DNA of 64,000 nucleotides, from the NCBI GenBank assembly GCA_009844085.1, contig VYCF01000003.1, positions 1-64,000 on the forward strand, written 5' to 3'. Shown one piece after another: positions 1 through 7,562 of this stretch (within the stretch, counting starts at the first letter, position 1; the number at the start of each line of letters is the position of its first letter). A program made the translations under genes and the position numbers. Origin of the DNA: Gammaproteobacteria bacterium (GTDB taxonomy: Bacteria > Pseudomonadota > Gammaproteobacteria > Pseudomonadales > Pseudohongiellaceae). The notes under the pieces were generated by a model. The model searched no databases and was not told the DNA's origin. It saw only the letters and a program-made list of their open reading frames with translations.

Positions 1-51
1 GACGGGGCGCCCGAACGCGGCGTCGGCATCGAAGTCCGCTACGCTTGGTGA
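1..51 (+). CDS. C-terminal tail of an outer-membrane beta-barrel protein (partial)
   Basis: Seventeen codons run in from the left edge and stop at TGA 49-51. The visible end is GVGIEVRYAW, an alternating hydrophobic/polar strand closing on an aromatic residue. That is the usual last strand and BAM-recognition signal of TonB-dependent receptors and porins. The body of the protein lies outside the window, so the family is inferred from this signature only. The next gene begins 101 bases downstream. Confidence 0.45.
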   Translation, partial: DGAPERGVGIEVRYAW

Positions 52-152
52 GCGGCAGCGGACTTCCCAAAGGCGTCAACCCCCGCCATCGGGATTCAGG
101 TAAGCGCCGCAAAGTGCTAGAGTAGGCGACCGGACAAGGCCGGATTGATCTC

Positions 153-1016
153 ATGGGGCGGAAAAAGGCCGGTAAACGCCGAACCATTCGCTGGCTGATC
201 GTTTTGCCGCCGCTCGCGCTGGTGGTCGCCTGCGCGCTGATCGATGGGCCGCCCGGACCTCCCGGCGGAGGCTCGGGCGCCATTGGCGGCGCGAGCGAGA
301 CGAGGAGCCTGGGCGACATCGAATACGTCGAAGTCGCCCCGCCCGCCGGGGAGAACCGGCAACTGCTGGTCTTCGTTCACGGCACCCCCGGCTCCTTGCG
401 CGCTTTCCGCTCCTACCTCACGGATCCGGTCTTGCGGGAGCGTTTCCACATGATCTCGGTCACCCGGGCCGGCTGGACCGCCGGCGCCGAAAGCAAGGAA
501 CCGTCTCTCGAAGTCCAGGCCCGCGCCCTGCGGCCCATCCTGGAAATGGACCGTTCCGGCCGGGGCGCGATTCTCATGGGGCATTCCTACGGCGGCCCCG
601 TAATCGCCCGCGCGGCGATGGATTACGCCGAACTCGTCGGCGGACTCGTATTTGTCGCCGCCACTGGCGACCCGAAACTTAGCGGGCCGCGCTGGTACAA
701 TCGTCTGACCTACTGGTGGCCGGAATTTATTCTCGGCGACCGGCTCATGGGCGCGAACGAGGAAATCATGGCGGTCCGGCCGCAACTCGAGGAAATGCTG
801 CCGTGCTGGGAAAGACTCACCATGCCGGCATTGATCGTGCAAGGCGACGAGGACAGTCTGGTCCATCCGGAAAACGCCGACTTCCTTCAAGAACGACTGG
901 CGAACTCCCGCTTGCTGCCGCGGCCGGGCGGAGATCATTTCATATTGTGGGGAGACATGCCCGTGATCCGGGATGCGGTCGTCGAATTATTCGCGCCGGG
1001 AATGCGATACCGATAA
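153..1016 (+). CDS. alpha/beta-hydrolase, probable lipoprotein
   Basis: A 287-residue protein of the alpha/beta-hydrolase fold. A basic start (MGRKKAGKRR) is followed by a hydrophobic stretch ending in LVVAC, which fits a lipobox, so it is probably a lipid-anchored periplasmic or outer-membrane enzyme. The nucleophile elbow GHSYGG places the serine near residue 145. QGDED (about 231-234) and GGDHF (His about 262) supply the expected acid and histidine. HGTPGS near residue 76 fits the oxyanion-hole loop. The substrate cannot be read from sequence; esterase, lipase or haloperoxidase-like relatives are all possible. It stands alone, 112 bases before the MAPEG gene. Confidence 0.8.
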   Translation: MGRKKAGKRRTIRWLIVLPPLALVVACALIDGPPGPPGGGSGAIGGASETRSLGDIEYVEVAPPAGENRQLLVFVHGTPGSLRAFRSYLTDPVLRERFHMISVTRAGWTAGAESKEPSLEVQARALRPILEMDRSGRGAILMGHSYGGPVIARAAMDYAELVGGLVFVAATGDPKLSGPRWYNRLTYWWPEFILGDRLMGANEEIMAVRPQLEEMLPCWERLTMPALIVQGDEDSLVHPENADFLQERLANSRLLPRPGGDHFILWGDMPVIRDAVVELFAPGMRYR

Positions 1017-1128
1017 CCTTATCGCCGATTCGCTGGTAGTATCGGCACATGGTCGATAGCGACCGGCAACCGCCGGCGCGGGCCAGGGCTTGAGCCGCAA
1101 CCGAAATTCCGAACAGGAGGAAAGGAAC

Positions 1129-1515
1129 ATGGATCCATTGATTGCGCTGGTCGTCGTGCTGGCGCTTGTCGAATACGCGGGATTCACCGTAGTAGCCGGC
1201 CGGGCGCGGCTGAAATATGAAGTCGCCGCGCCGGCGACGACCGGCAACGAGATTTTCGAACGTCATTTCAGGGCGCAGCAGAACACGCTGGAGCAACTCG
1301 TCGCCTTCATTCCGGCGCTGATCGTTTGCGGCATGTTCAGCAACGCGACCGCAGCCGCGGCAGCCGGATTCGTTTTCATCGCCGGCCGCTTTCTCTACTA
1401 CCGGGGGTACGTAAAGGAACCCAAGAGCCGCAGCCTCGGTTTTGGTCTCGGCTTTTTCGCCATCGCCTATCTGCTGATCGCGAGCCTTGTCGGCGTGGTC
1501 GGCGCGATGATCTAG
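1129..1515 (+). CDS. MAPEG-family membrane protein
   Basis: A 128-residue protein with four predicted membrane segments and the MAPEG pattern: ERHFRAQQNTLEQLVAF after the first helix, then a GRFLYYRGY-like motif before the last helices. MAPEG proteins include microsomal glutathione transferases and leukotriene synthases; bacterial members are mostly glutathione-linked detoxification enzymes of unknown substrate. I chose ATG 1129 because AGGAGG lies nine bases upstream. An in-frame TTG at 1090 would add 13 polar residues and has no comparable site. It ends nine bases before the oppA-like gene but is not obviously related to it. Confidence 0.8.
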   Translation: MDPLIALVVVLALVEYAGFTVVAGRARLKYEVAAPATTGNEIFERHFRAQQNTLEQLVAFIPALIVCGMFSNATAAAAAGFVFIAGRFLYYRGYVKEPKSRSLGFGLGFFAIAYLLIASLVGVVGAMI

Positions 1516-1523
1516 TTCCCGTC

Positions 1524-3215
1524 ATGAATCCGCGGCTTGGCACAGTCAATTTTTCGGCGCTGAGGCAACTCGCACTTTACGCGCTCTATGTCGTTCTCGG
1601 TCTTATGGCTGCGGTCTGGCTGCTCGGCCTGGCGGCGAACGGCACCGGCAGCGCGGTGACCGGCGGGGCCATCGATGCGGAAAACAACGCCATTACCTTC
1701 GCCTTGCGCTCCGAGCCGCCGCAACTCGACTACGGCCGCGCCACCGATTCAACCAGCATTACCGTGCTGTTCCACACCATGGAAGGGCTGTTGACCTACA
1801 ACGACGAAATGGCGCTGATACCCGGCGTTGCGGAACGCTGGGAGATTCGCGAAGACGGCGCGACCTTCTGGCTGCGCGAGGACGCGCGCTGGAGCAACGG
1901 CGAACCGGTCACCGCCCACGACTTCGTTTTCGCCTGGCGCCGGGTGCAGGATCCGGCCACGGCTTCGGCCTATGCCTTCATCATGTACCCGGTGAAGAAC
2001 GCCGAGGCGATCAACCGCGGCGACCTGCCCAGGGAAACGCTGGGCGTGCGGGCCGTAGGCGACCGTATCCTCGAAGTCGAATTCGAACAGCCGACGCCGT
2101 ATTTCGACAAGCTGGTCGCATTCGTCACCTTTTATCCCGTCAACGAGGCCTTTTTCGAGTCGGCCGACGGCCGCTTCGGGGCCGATGCCGACATGTTGCT
2201 TTATAACGGTCCGTATCTGATGACCGAATGGGTGCATAGCGCGTCGATGCGCTGGGAACGCAATCCGGACTACTGGGGAGAACACAAGGGTTTCATCGAC
2301 ACGATCAACGTCGGCTACATCACCGATGACGTGAACGCCCGCCTGAATCTGTTCAAGGACGGCCAGATCGCCGATACGCAGCTCACGCCGCAAATGCTCG
2401 GCGAGGCGATGGAGCGGCGCTGGCAGATCGACCGCTCGATGGACGGCACGGTTTTCTTCCTGCAACTCAATTTCCGCGAAGACCGCATTACGGCGAACAG
2501 GAACTTTCGAAAGGCCCTGCTGCTCGCGCAGGATCCGGTGGAATTCGTCTACAAGGCGCTGAAAGAACCGAGCTATATGCCGGCCGTCAGCCTGTTCCCT
2601 TACTGGATTCGCGGCGCTGAAGACTATTTTCGCCAGGAGCATCCGCCCATACCCCATGAATACAATGTGGCCAGGGCGCGCGAACATCTGGAACTGGCGC
2701 GGCAGGAACTCGGCCTGGAAGAATTTCCGCCGATCCATCTGCTCGCCGACGACAGTCCGCTCGGCTCGATTTCCTCGGAGTATTTCCAGGCCGTGTACGC
2801 GCGCAATCTCGGCCTGGAAATGCGCATCGACAAGCAGATTTTCAAGCAGCGCCTGGCGAAGATGGACGCCGGCGATTTCGATATCGTCGTCAGCGGCTGG
2901 GGTCCGGACTACGACGACGCGCTGACTTTCGGCGATCTGTTCTCATCCTGGAACCTGAACAATCGCGGGCGCTATTCCAGCCCGGAAATGGACGCCCTCA
3001 TTCGCATCGCCCAGTCGGAACTCGATCCGGTCAGACGCATGGAGGCTTTCGCGGAGATTCAGGATCTGGTGCATGAAGACGTGGTCATCGTGCCGATGTA
3101 CGAACGCGGCTGGTCCTTCGTCGTCGACCCGCGGCTGAAAGGCTTCAAGCGCAGGTCTGTCGGCCCCGAGGTGGATTACACCTACGCTTGGATAGACGAT
3201 CAGGCGGCCGACTGA
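1524..3215 (+). CDS. oppA: peptide ABC transporter substrate-binding protein (SBP_bac_5)
   Basis: The 563-residue extracytoplasmic solute receptor of the following oppBCDF importer. A hydrophobic N-terminal segment (about residues 11-31) looks like an uncleaved anchor or signal; there is no lipobox cysteine. The mature part follows the OppA/DppA plan: LRSEPPQLDYGRATDS at the start, then WxLREDARWSNGEPVTAHDFVFAWRR in shortened form, and a C-terminal lobe with DFDIVVSGWGPDYDD. The last feature is typical of oligopeptide rather than nickel or dipeptide receptors. ATG 1524 is preferred because the upstream in-frame extension overlaps the MAPEG gene. The stop is followed directly by oppB, so the five genes probably form one operon. 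Confidence 0.92.
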   Translation: MNPRLGTVNFSALRQLALYALYVVLGLMAAVWLLGLAANGTGSAVTGGAIDAENNAITFALRSEPPQLDYGRATDSTSITVLFHTMEGLLTYNDEMALIPGVAERWEIREDGATFWLREDARWSNGEPVTAHDFVFAWRRVQDPATASAYAFIMYPVKNAEAINRGDLPRETLGVRAVGDRILEVEFEQPTPYFDKLVAFVTFYPVNEAFFESADGRFGADADMLLYNGPYLMTEWVHSASMRWERNPDYWGEHKGFIDTINVGYITDDVNARLNLFKDGQIADTQLTPQMLGEAMERRWQIDRSMDGTVFFLQLNFREDRITANRNFRKALLLAQDPVEFVYKALKEPSYMPAVSLFPYWIRGAEDYFRQEHPPIPHEYNVARAREHLELARQELGLEEFPPIHLLADDSPLGSISSEYFQAVYARNLGLEMRIDKQIFKQRLAKMDAGDFDIVVSGWGPDYDDALTFGDLFSSWNLNNRGRYSSPEMDALIRIAQSELDPVRRMEAFAEIQDLVHEDVVIVPMYERGWSFVVDPRLKGFKRRSVGPEVDYTYAWIDDQAAD

Positions 3216-3244
3216 CGCTATCTATGTTGCGGGGGCGGCAGGGA

Positions 3245-4177
3245 ATGGTCTGGTACGTCTGCAAGCGCCTGCTCCAGGGGGTGGTGACGGTGTGGTTCAT
3301 CGCCACCGCCACGTTCTTCGCCATGCACAACGTGCCCGGCGACCCGCTGCTGAACGACCGCGCGATGACGCCGGCGATACGCGCCAATCTCGAAGCGCGT
3401 TACGGTCTCGACCAGCCGCTGTTCAACCAGTACCTGATCTACCTGGGCAATCTCGCCCAGGGCGATTTCGGCATTTCCTTCACCCAGGAAAACCGCCAGG
3501 TCAACGACATCATCCGCGAGCATTTTCCGGTTTCCGCCACCCTGGGGATTCTGGCGGTGCTGTTCGCCGCCGCCGGTGGCGTGCTTTGGGGCGCGCTCAC
3601 GGCCTTGTACCGCAACCGGATGCCCGATTACGTCATCATGTTTCTCGTGATTCTGGGTATTTCGGTGCCGAGTTTCGTCGTCGCCGCGCTGAGCCAGTTG
3701 GGCCTGGTGACTCTGAACAACCTGACAGGACGCAGCCTGCTGCCGGTGGCGGGCTGGGGCAGCGTCTACCACATGCTCACCCCGGCGCTGGTGCTTGGGC
3801 TGAGCACCATGGCCTACCTCACGCGCCTGATGCGATCTTCGATGCTGGAGATCATCGATTCGGATTTCGTGCGCACCGCCAGGTCCAAGGGCGTGCCGCC
3901 GGCGCTCATCTTCTCGCGCCATCAATTGCGCAATGCGATCCTGCCCGTAGTTACCGTACTCGGACCCCAGATCGCGGTGATCACCACCGGCGGATTCGTG
4001 GTGGAGCTCGTCTTCGCCATCCCCGGGCTCGGACGCTTTTTCGTCGAGGCCGTGCAGCAACTCGACTACACGGTAATCATGGGAACCACGGTGTTCTACG
4101 GCGCCTTCCTGGTGTTCATGGTGATCGTCGTCGACTTGCTGTATGGCTTCATCGACCCGCGCGTAAGGCTGCAATGA
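3245..4177 (+). CDS. oppB: oligopeptide ABC transporter permease OppB
   Basis: An inner-membrane permease of about 310 residues. It begins MVWYVCKRLLQGVVTVWFI, the usual OppB/DppB first helix, followed by NVPGDPL and a periplasmic segment. The EAA-type coupling loop reads RTARSKGVPPALIFSRHQLRNA. It pairs with OppC to form the translocation pore energised by OppD and OppF. ATG 3245 has GGGGGCGG about seven bases upstream and matches family starts; ATG 3224 is possible and would add seven residues. Its stop overlaps the OppC start as ATGA. Confidence 0.92.
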   Translation: MVWYVCKRLLQGVVTVWFIATATFFAMHNVPGDPLLNDRAMTPAIRANLEARYGLDQPLFNQYLIYLGNLAQGDFGISFTQENRQVNDIIREHFPVSATLGILAVLFAAAGGVLWGALTALYRNRMPDYVIMFLVILGISVPSFVVAALSQLGLVTLNNLTGRSLLPVAGWGSVYHMLTPALVLGLSTMAYLTRLMRSSMLEIIDSDFVRTARSKGVPPALIFSRHQLRNAILPVVTVLGPQIAVITTGGFVVELVFAIPGLGRFFVEAVQQLDYTVIMGTTVFYGAFLVFMVIVVDLLYGFIDPRVRLQ

Positions 4178-5529
4178 TGTACAGCGCGGCCGATTTTCTT
4201 CCGCTCGGTGAGCAACGCGACGTCCATGGCATCAGCCGGCCCTCGCTGTCCTACCTGCAGGACGCCTGGCTGCGGCTGAAGGCCAACCGGCGCGCGCTGG
4301 CTTCGCTTTACCTGGTGTTCGGATTGCTGTTTTTCACCATCGCCGGGCCCTGGCTCTGGCGGGTCGATCCGGCGGTGCAGGATCTCGACCAGATCAGCCA
4401 GCCTCCGGGAGTGGACCGCGCCGCGCTGATCGTTCCCGACTATCAATCCTGGGACGGCGCCGGCGAAACGGGACCGCTGCATGTGGTCGGCGACGCCACT
4501 TCGCAATCGGTGCGGCTCAAATGGGACGCCTTGCCCGGGGCAAACGGCCATCGCGTATATCGCAACCTATTTCCGGTCGGCCCGGAACTGGCTTATGGCA
4601 TGCCGCTGGCGGAGTTCTTCGACAATACCGTCTTGCATCACGAGGACCGGCTCGATCTGCGGCCAGGCCGATATTTCTACTCAGTCGTCGCCCTCGGCGA
4701 GGACGGTGCAATAACTGACAACTACGAGTCGCTGACGGTCGATGTGCAGCGGGTCACGACGCTGGCGGAAGCCGTCGAGCGCGGGTTGATCGACGATCAG
4801 GACCAGCTGGCGGTCGGCGATTCGATCGAACTGCAATTGCATCCCCTCGGCGCCGACTATCTCGGCCGCGACATGCTTGCCAGGCTCATGGCCGGGGCGC
4901 GCGTCTCGCTGTTCATCGGCATCGTCGCGCCCATGCTGTTCGTGCTCTTCGGCGTGGTGTTCGGCGCCGCGGCCGGTTTCGTCGGCGGCAGGGTCGATCA
5001 GTTCATGATGCGTTTCGCCGACTTCGTCGTCGCGCTGCCTTTCCTGCTGTTCATGATCCTGTTCAAGATCGCTTTCGGCATCGGACCCGGCGAAAGCGGC
5101 GTCATGCCGATGCTCGTGGCGATTGTGGTGCTGTTATGGCCGGCCACGGCCCGGCTCGTTCGGGGCCAGATCCTGCAATTGCGCGAGGCGGCCTATGTAC
5201 AGGCCTCGCAATTGCTCGGAGCGCGCACTAACTACCTGGTGTTGCGGCACATGTTGCCGAACACGCTCGGCGTCGTACTGGTCACGCTGACTTTCGAGAT
5301 TCCCAAGGCGATTTTCGTCGAGGCCTTCCTTTCCTTCATCGGCATGGGCGTGGCGCCGCCGACGCCGTCCTGGGGCTCGATGTCGAACGAGGGCATCGCA
5401 ACCATGTTGACGACGCCCCATGAACTGATCTTTCCGGCCCTGTTCATCAGCATTACCGTACTCGCCTTCAATCTGCTCGGCGACGGACTGCGCGACGCCC
5501 TGGACGCGCGCATGAGGAACGCGGGATGA
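4174..5529 (+). CDS. oppC: oligopeptide ABC permease OppC with fibronectin-III-like insert
   Basis: A 451-residue permease, about 150 longer than ordinary OppC/DppC. Residues 1-60 hold the N-terminal segment and first helix (LASLYLVFGLLFFTIAGPW). From about residue 223 the protein is canonical: HPLGADYLGRDMLARL, GARVSLFIG, the coupling loop (VQASQLLGARTNYLVLRH) and the helix-loop AFLSFIGMGVAPP. Between them, about residues 90-192 form an extra periplasmic domain with the spacing of a fibronectin type III fold: SVRLKWDALPGANGHRVYRN, then GRYFYSVVALGEDG. Start and stop overlap the neighbours as ATGA, so this is one reading frame and not a fusion artefact. The role of the insert is unknown; docking to the receptor is one idea. 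Confidence 0.9.
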   Translation: MMYSAADFLPLGEQRDVHGISRPSLSYLQDAWLRLKANRRALASLYLVFGLLFFTIAGPWLWRVDPAVQDLDQISQPPGVDRAALIVPDYQSWDGAGETGPLHVVGDATSQSVRLKWDALPGANGHRVYRNLFPVGPELAYGMPLAEFFDNTVLHHEDRLDLRPGRYFYSVVALGEDGAITDNYESLTVDVQRVTTLAEAVERGLIDDQDQLAVGDSIELQLHPLGADYLGRDMLARLMAGARVSLFIGIVAPMLFVLFGVVFGAAAGFVGGRVDQFMMRFADFVVALPFLLFMILFKIAFGIGPGESGVMPMLVAIVVLLWPATARLVRGQILQLREAAYVQASQLLGARTNYLVLRHMLPNTLGVVLVTLTFEIPKAIFVEAFLSFIGMGVAPPTPSWGSMSNEGIATMLTTPHELIFPALFISITVLAFNLLGDGLRDALDARMRNAG

Positions 5530-6581
5530 CGGCCGCACCGCTGTTGCAGGTTTCAAACCTGCACGTGGAATTCTCCACCCATGGCGGCGTCGTGCAGGCA
5601 GTGCGCGGAGTGAATTTCTCGGTCGATTCGAATCGCACCCTGGCCATCGTCGGCGAGTCGGGCTGCGGCAAATCGGTGAGCGTGCAAAGCATCATGGGCC
5701 TGATCCCTATCCCGCCGGGGCGTGTCAGCGCCGGTTCCGCGCGCCTGCGCGGCAAGGAGATTCTTGGCAGCAACGTGATCGACGGCCGCGATGTGCGCGG
5801 ATCGGAGATCGGCATGATCTTTCAGGACCCGATGACTTCGCTCAATCCCACCATGACCATCGGCGACCAGATCGCGGAACCCTTGCAGGTGCATCGCGGT
5901 TACGGCGCCGGCCGCGCGCGGGAAGAGGCGATTCGCCTGCTCGAATCCTGCCGCATTCCGGAAGCGCGCAAGCGCGCGGGCCAATACCCCTTCGAATTCT
6001 CCGGCGGCATGTTGCAACGCGCCATGATTGCCATGGCGATTGCATGCAAGCCTTCGCTGCTGATCGCCGATGAGCCGACAACGGCGCTCGATGTCACGAT
6101 CCAGTCCCAGATTCTCGACCTGATGCGCGATCTGCAACGCGAGACAGGCATGGCCATCATCCTCATCACCCACGATCTCGGCGTGGTTGCGCGCATGGCC
6201 GATGAAGTCGCCGTGATGTACGCGGGCAAGATCGTCGAGCACGGCTCGGTCGACGACATTTTCTATCGCTCGGCGCATCCGTACACCTGCGGCCTGCGTT
6301 CGGCGATGCCTGTCAACGACCGCTCGCGGCAGGCCGAACTGCAGCCGATCGAGGGGCGCCCGCCGGACCTGTTCGCGCCGCCTCCCGGCTGCGGTTACGC
6401 GCCGCGATGCCCTCATGCGATGAATCTGTGCGAACGCGAACATCCGCCCGAGTTCACGATCGGCCCCTGCCGTTCACGGCCAAATCCAGCCCATTACAGC
6501 CGCTGCTGGCTGCATCACGAGTTGTCCCGGCAACGTCCGCGGGAATTGCATTTCCAAGCGGCGGCGGGGGAGGGAGCCTGA
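5526..6581 (+). CDS. oppD: oligopeptide ABC transporter ATP-binding protein OppD
   Basis: A 351-residue cytoplasmic ATPase of the importer. It shows Walker A GESGCGKS, Q-loop in MIFQDPMTSLNPT, signature FSGGMLQRAMIA, Walker B LLIADEPTTALD and switch histidine LITHDLGVV. The C-terminal oligopeptide-transporter domain carries a cysteine cluster (GCGYAPRCPHAMNLC) like that which holds an iron-sulfur cluster in DppD-type subunits. Its start overlaps the OppC stop as ATGA, and OppF starts on the base after its stop. OppD and OppF work as a heterodimer. Confidence 0.94.
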   Translation: MTAAPLLQVSNLHVEFSTHGGVVQAVRGVNFSVDSNRTLAIVGESGCGKSVSVQSIMGLIPIPPGRVSAGSARLRGKEILGSNVIDGRDVRGSEIGMIFQDPMTSLNPTMTIGDQIAEPLQVHRGYGAGRAREEAIRLLESCRIPEARKRAGQYPFEFSGGMLQRAMIAMAIACKPSLLIADEPTTALDVTIQSQILDLMRDLQRETGMAIILITHDLGVVARMADEVAVMYAGKIVEHGSVDDIFYRSAHPYTCGLRSAMPVNDRSRQAELQPIEGRPPDLFAPPPGCGYAPRCPHAMNLCEREHPPEFTIGPCRSRPNPAHYSRCWLHHELSRQRPRELHFQAAAGEGA

Positions 6582-7541
6582 ATGAGCGCCCTGGTCGAAG
6601 CCGTCGGATTGACTCGCTATTTCGAGATAGGCCGCGGCCAGCGCGTGCACGCCGTCGAAGACGTCAGTCTGGCGGTGGCGCCGCGGGAGATCGTCGGCCT
6701 CGTGGGAGAAAGCGGCTCGGGCAAATCCACCTTCGGCAAGACCCTGCTCGGCCTCTACCGCAAAACCGCGGGCACGGTGCGTTATCGCGGGGAAGCCTTG
6801 CCGGATCGCTACACTCCGGCGGATTTCCGGCGCCTGGCAAAGAAGATGCAGATGATCTTCCAGGATCCGTATTCGTCGCTGAATCCGCGCATGACCGTGG
6901 CCGAAATCATCGGCGAAGGTCTGCGCCTGCATACCGATCTGCCGAAGGCCGAGATCGCCTCGCGCGTCGCTGTCTGGCTCGACCAGGTAGGACTGACCGG
7001 CGACCACGGCTCGCGCTATCCACATGAGTTTTCCGGCGGACAGCGCCAGCGTATCGGCATCGCCCGGGCGATGATTCTCGAACCCGAATTCGTCGTTTGC
7101 GACGAGCCGGTCTCGGCGCTCGACGTTTCGGTGCAGGCCCAGGTCATCAACCTGCTCGGCGAATTGAAGGAATCGCTCGGTCTGACCCTGCTGTTCATCG
7201 CCCACGACCTGTGCATGGTGCGGCATGTCAGCGACCGGATGGCGGTAATGTACCTGGGCTCGCTCGTGGAGATCGGATCGGCCGACGAGGTCTATTTCGA
7301 GCCCAAACATCCCTACACCGAACTGCTGGTAGGCTCGAATCCCGAGCCTGACCCCGAAATCGAACGCGGCCGGGCTTCAACTTCGATCCGGGGCGAAATC
7401 CCTTCGCCGGTGAACATCCCTCCCGGCTGCCGCTTTGCTGGCCGCTGCCCGAAAGTGATGGACGTCTGCCGCGAAGTTACTCCCGAGTTGATCCCCCTGC
7501 GGGACGCCAACAGGCAGGTGGCCTGCCACCTGTATTCCTGA
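6582..7541 (+). CDS. oppF: oligopeptide ABC transporter ATP-binding protein OppF
   Basis: A 319-residue second ATPase subunit. It has Walker A GESGSGKST, Q-loop MIFQDPYSSLNPRMTV, signature FSGGQRQRIGIARA, Walker B FVVCDEPVSALDVS, and the H-loop in FIAHDLCMVRH. The C-terminal part has the oligopeptide-transporter tail (GEIPSPVNIPPGCRFAGRCP) with conserved cysteines. It closes the oppABCDF operon; 21 bases separate it from the RTX gene, which is functionally unrelated. Confidence 0.94.
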   Translation: MSALVEAVGLTRYFEIGRGQRVHAVEDVSLAVAPREIVGLVGESGSGKSTFGKTLLGLYRKTAGTVRYRGEALPDRYTPADFRRLAKKMQMIFQDPYSSLNPRMTVAEIIGEGLRLHTDLPKAEIASRVAVWLDQVGLTGDHGSRYPHEFSGGQRQRIGIARAMILEPEFVVCDEPVSALDVSVQAQVINLLGELKESLGLTLLFIAHDLCMVRHVSDRMAVMYLGSLVEIGSADEVYFEPKHPYTELLVGSNPEPDPEIERGRASTSIRGEIPSPVNIPPGCRFAGRCPKVMDVCREVTPELIPLRDANRQVACHLYS

Positions 7542-7562
7542 ACGTCGAACGGCATACGAGAC

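Noticed and set aside
117-938. Long antisense frame opposite the alpha/beta-hydrolase gene
   Set aside because: It mirrors the hydrolase codon pattern in high-GC DNA and has no recognisable domain or ribosome-binding site.
3218-4174. Frame of 318 codons antisense to oppB
   Set aside because: Its low-complexity His/Glu/Gln-rich product is typical of a shadow frame; oppB on the other strand is unambiguous.
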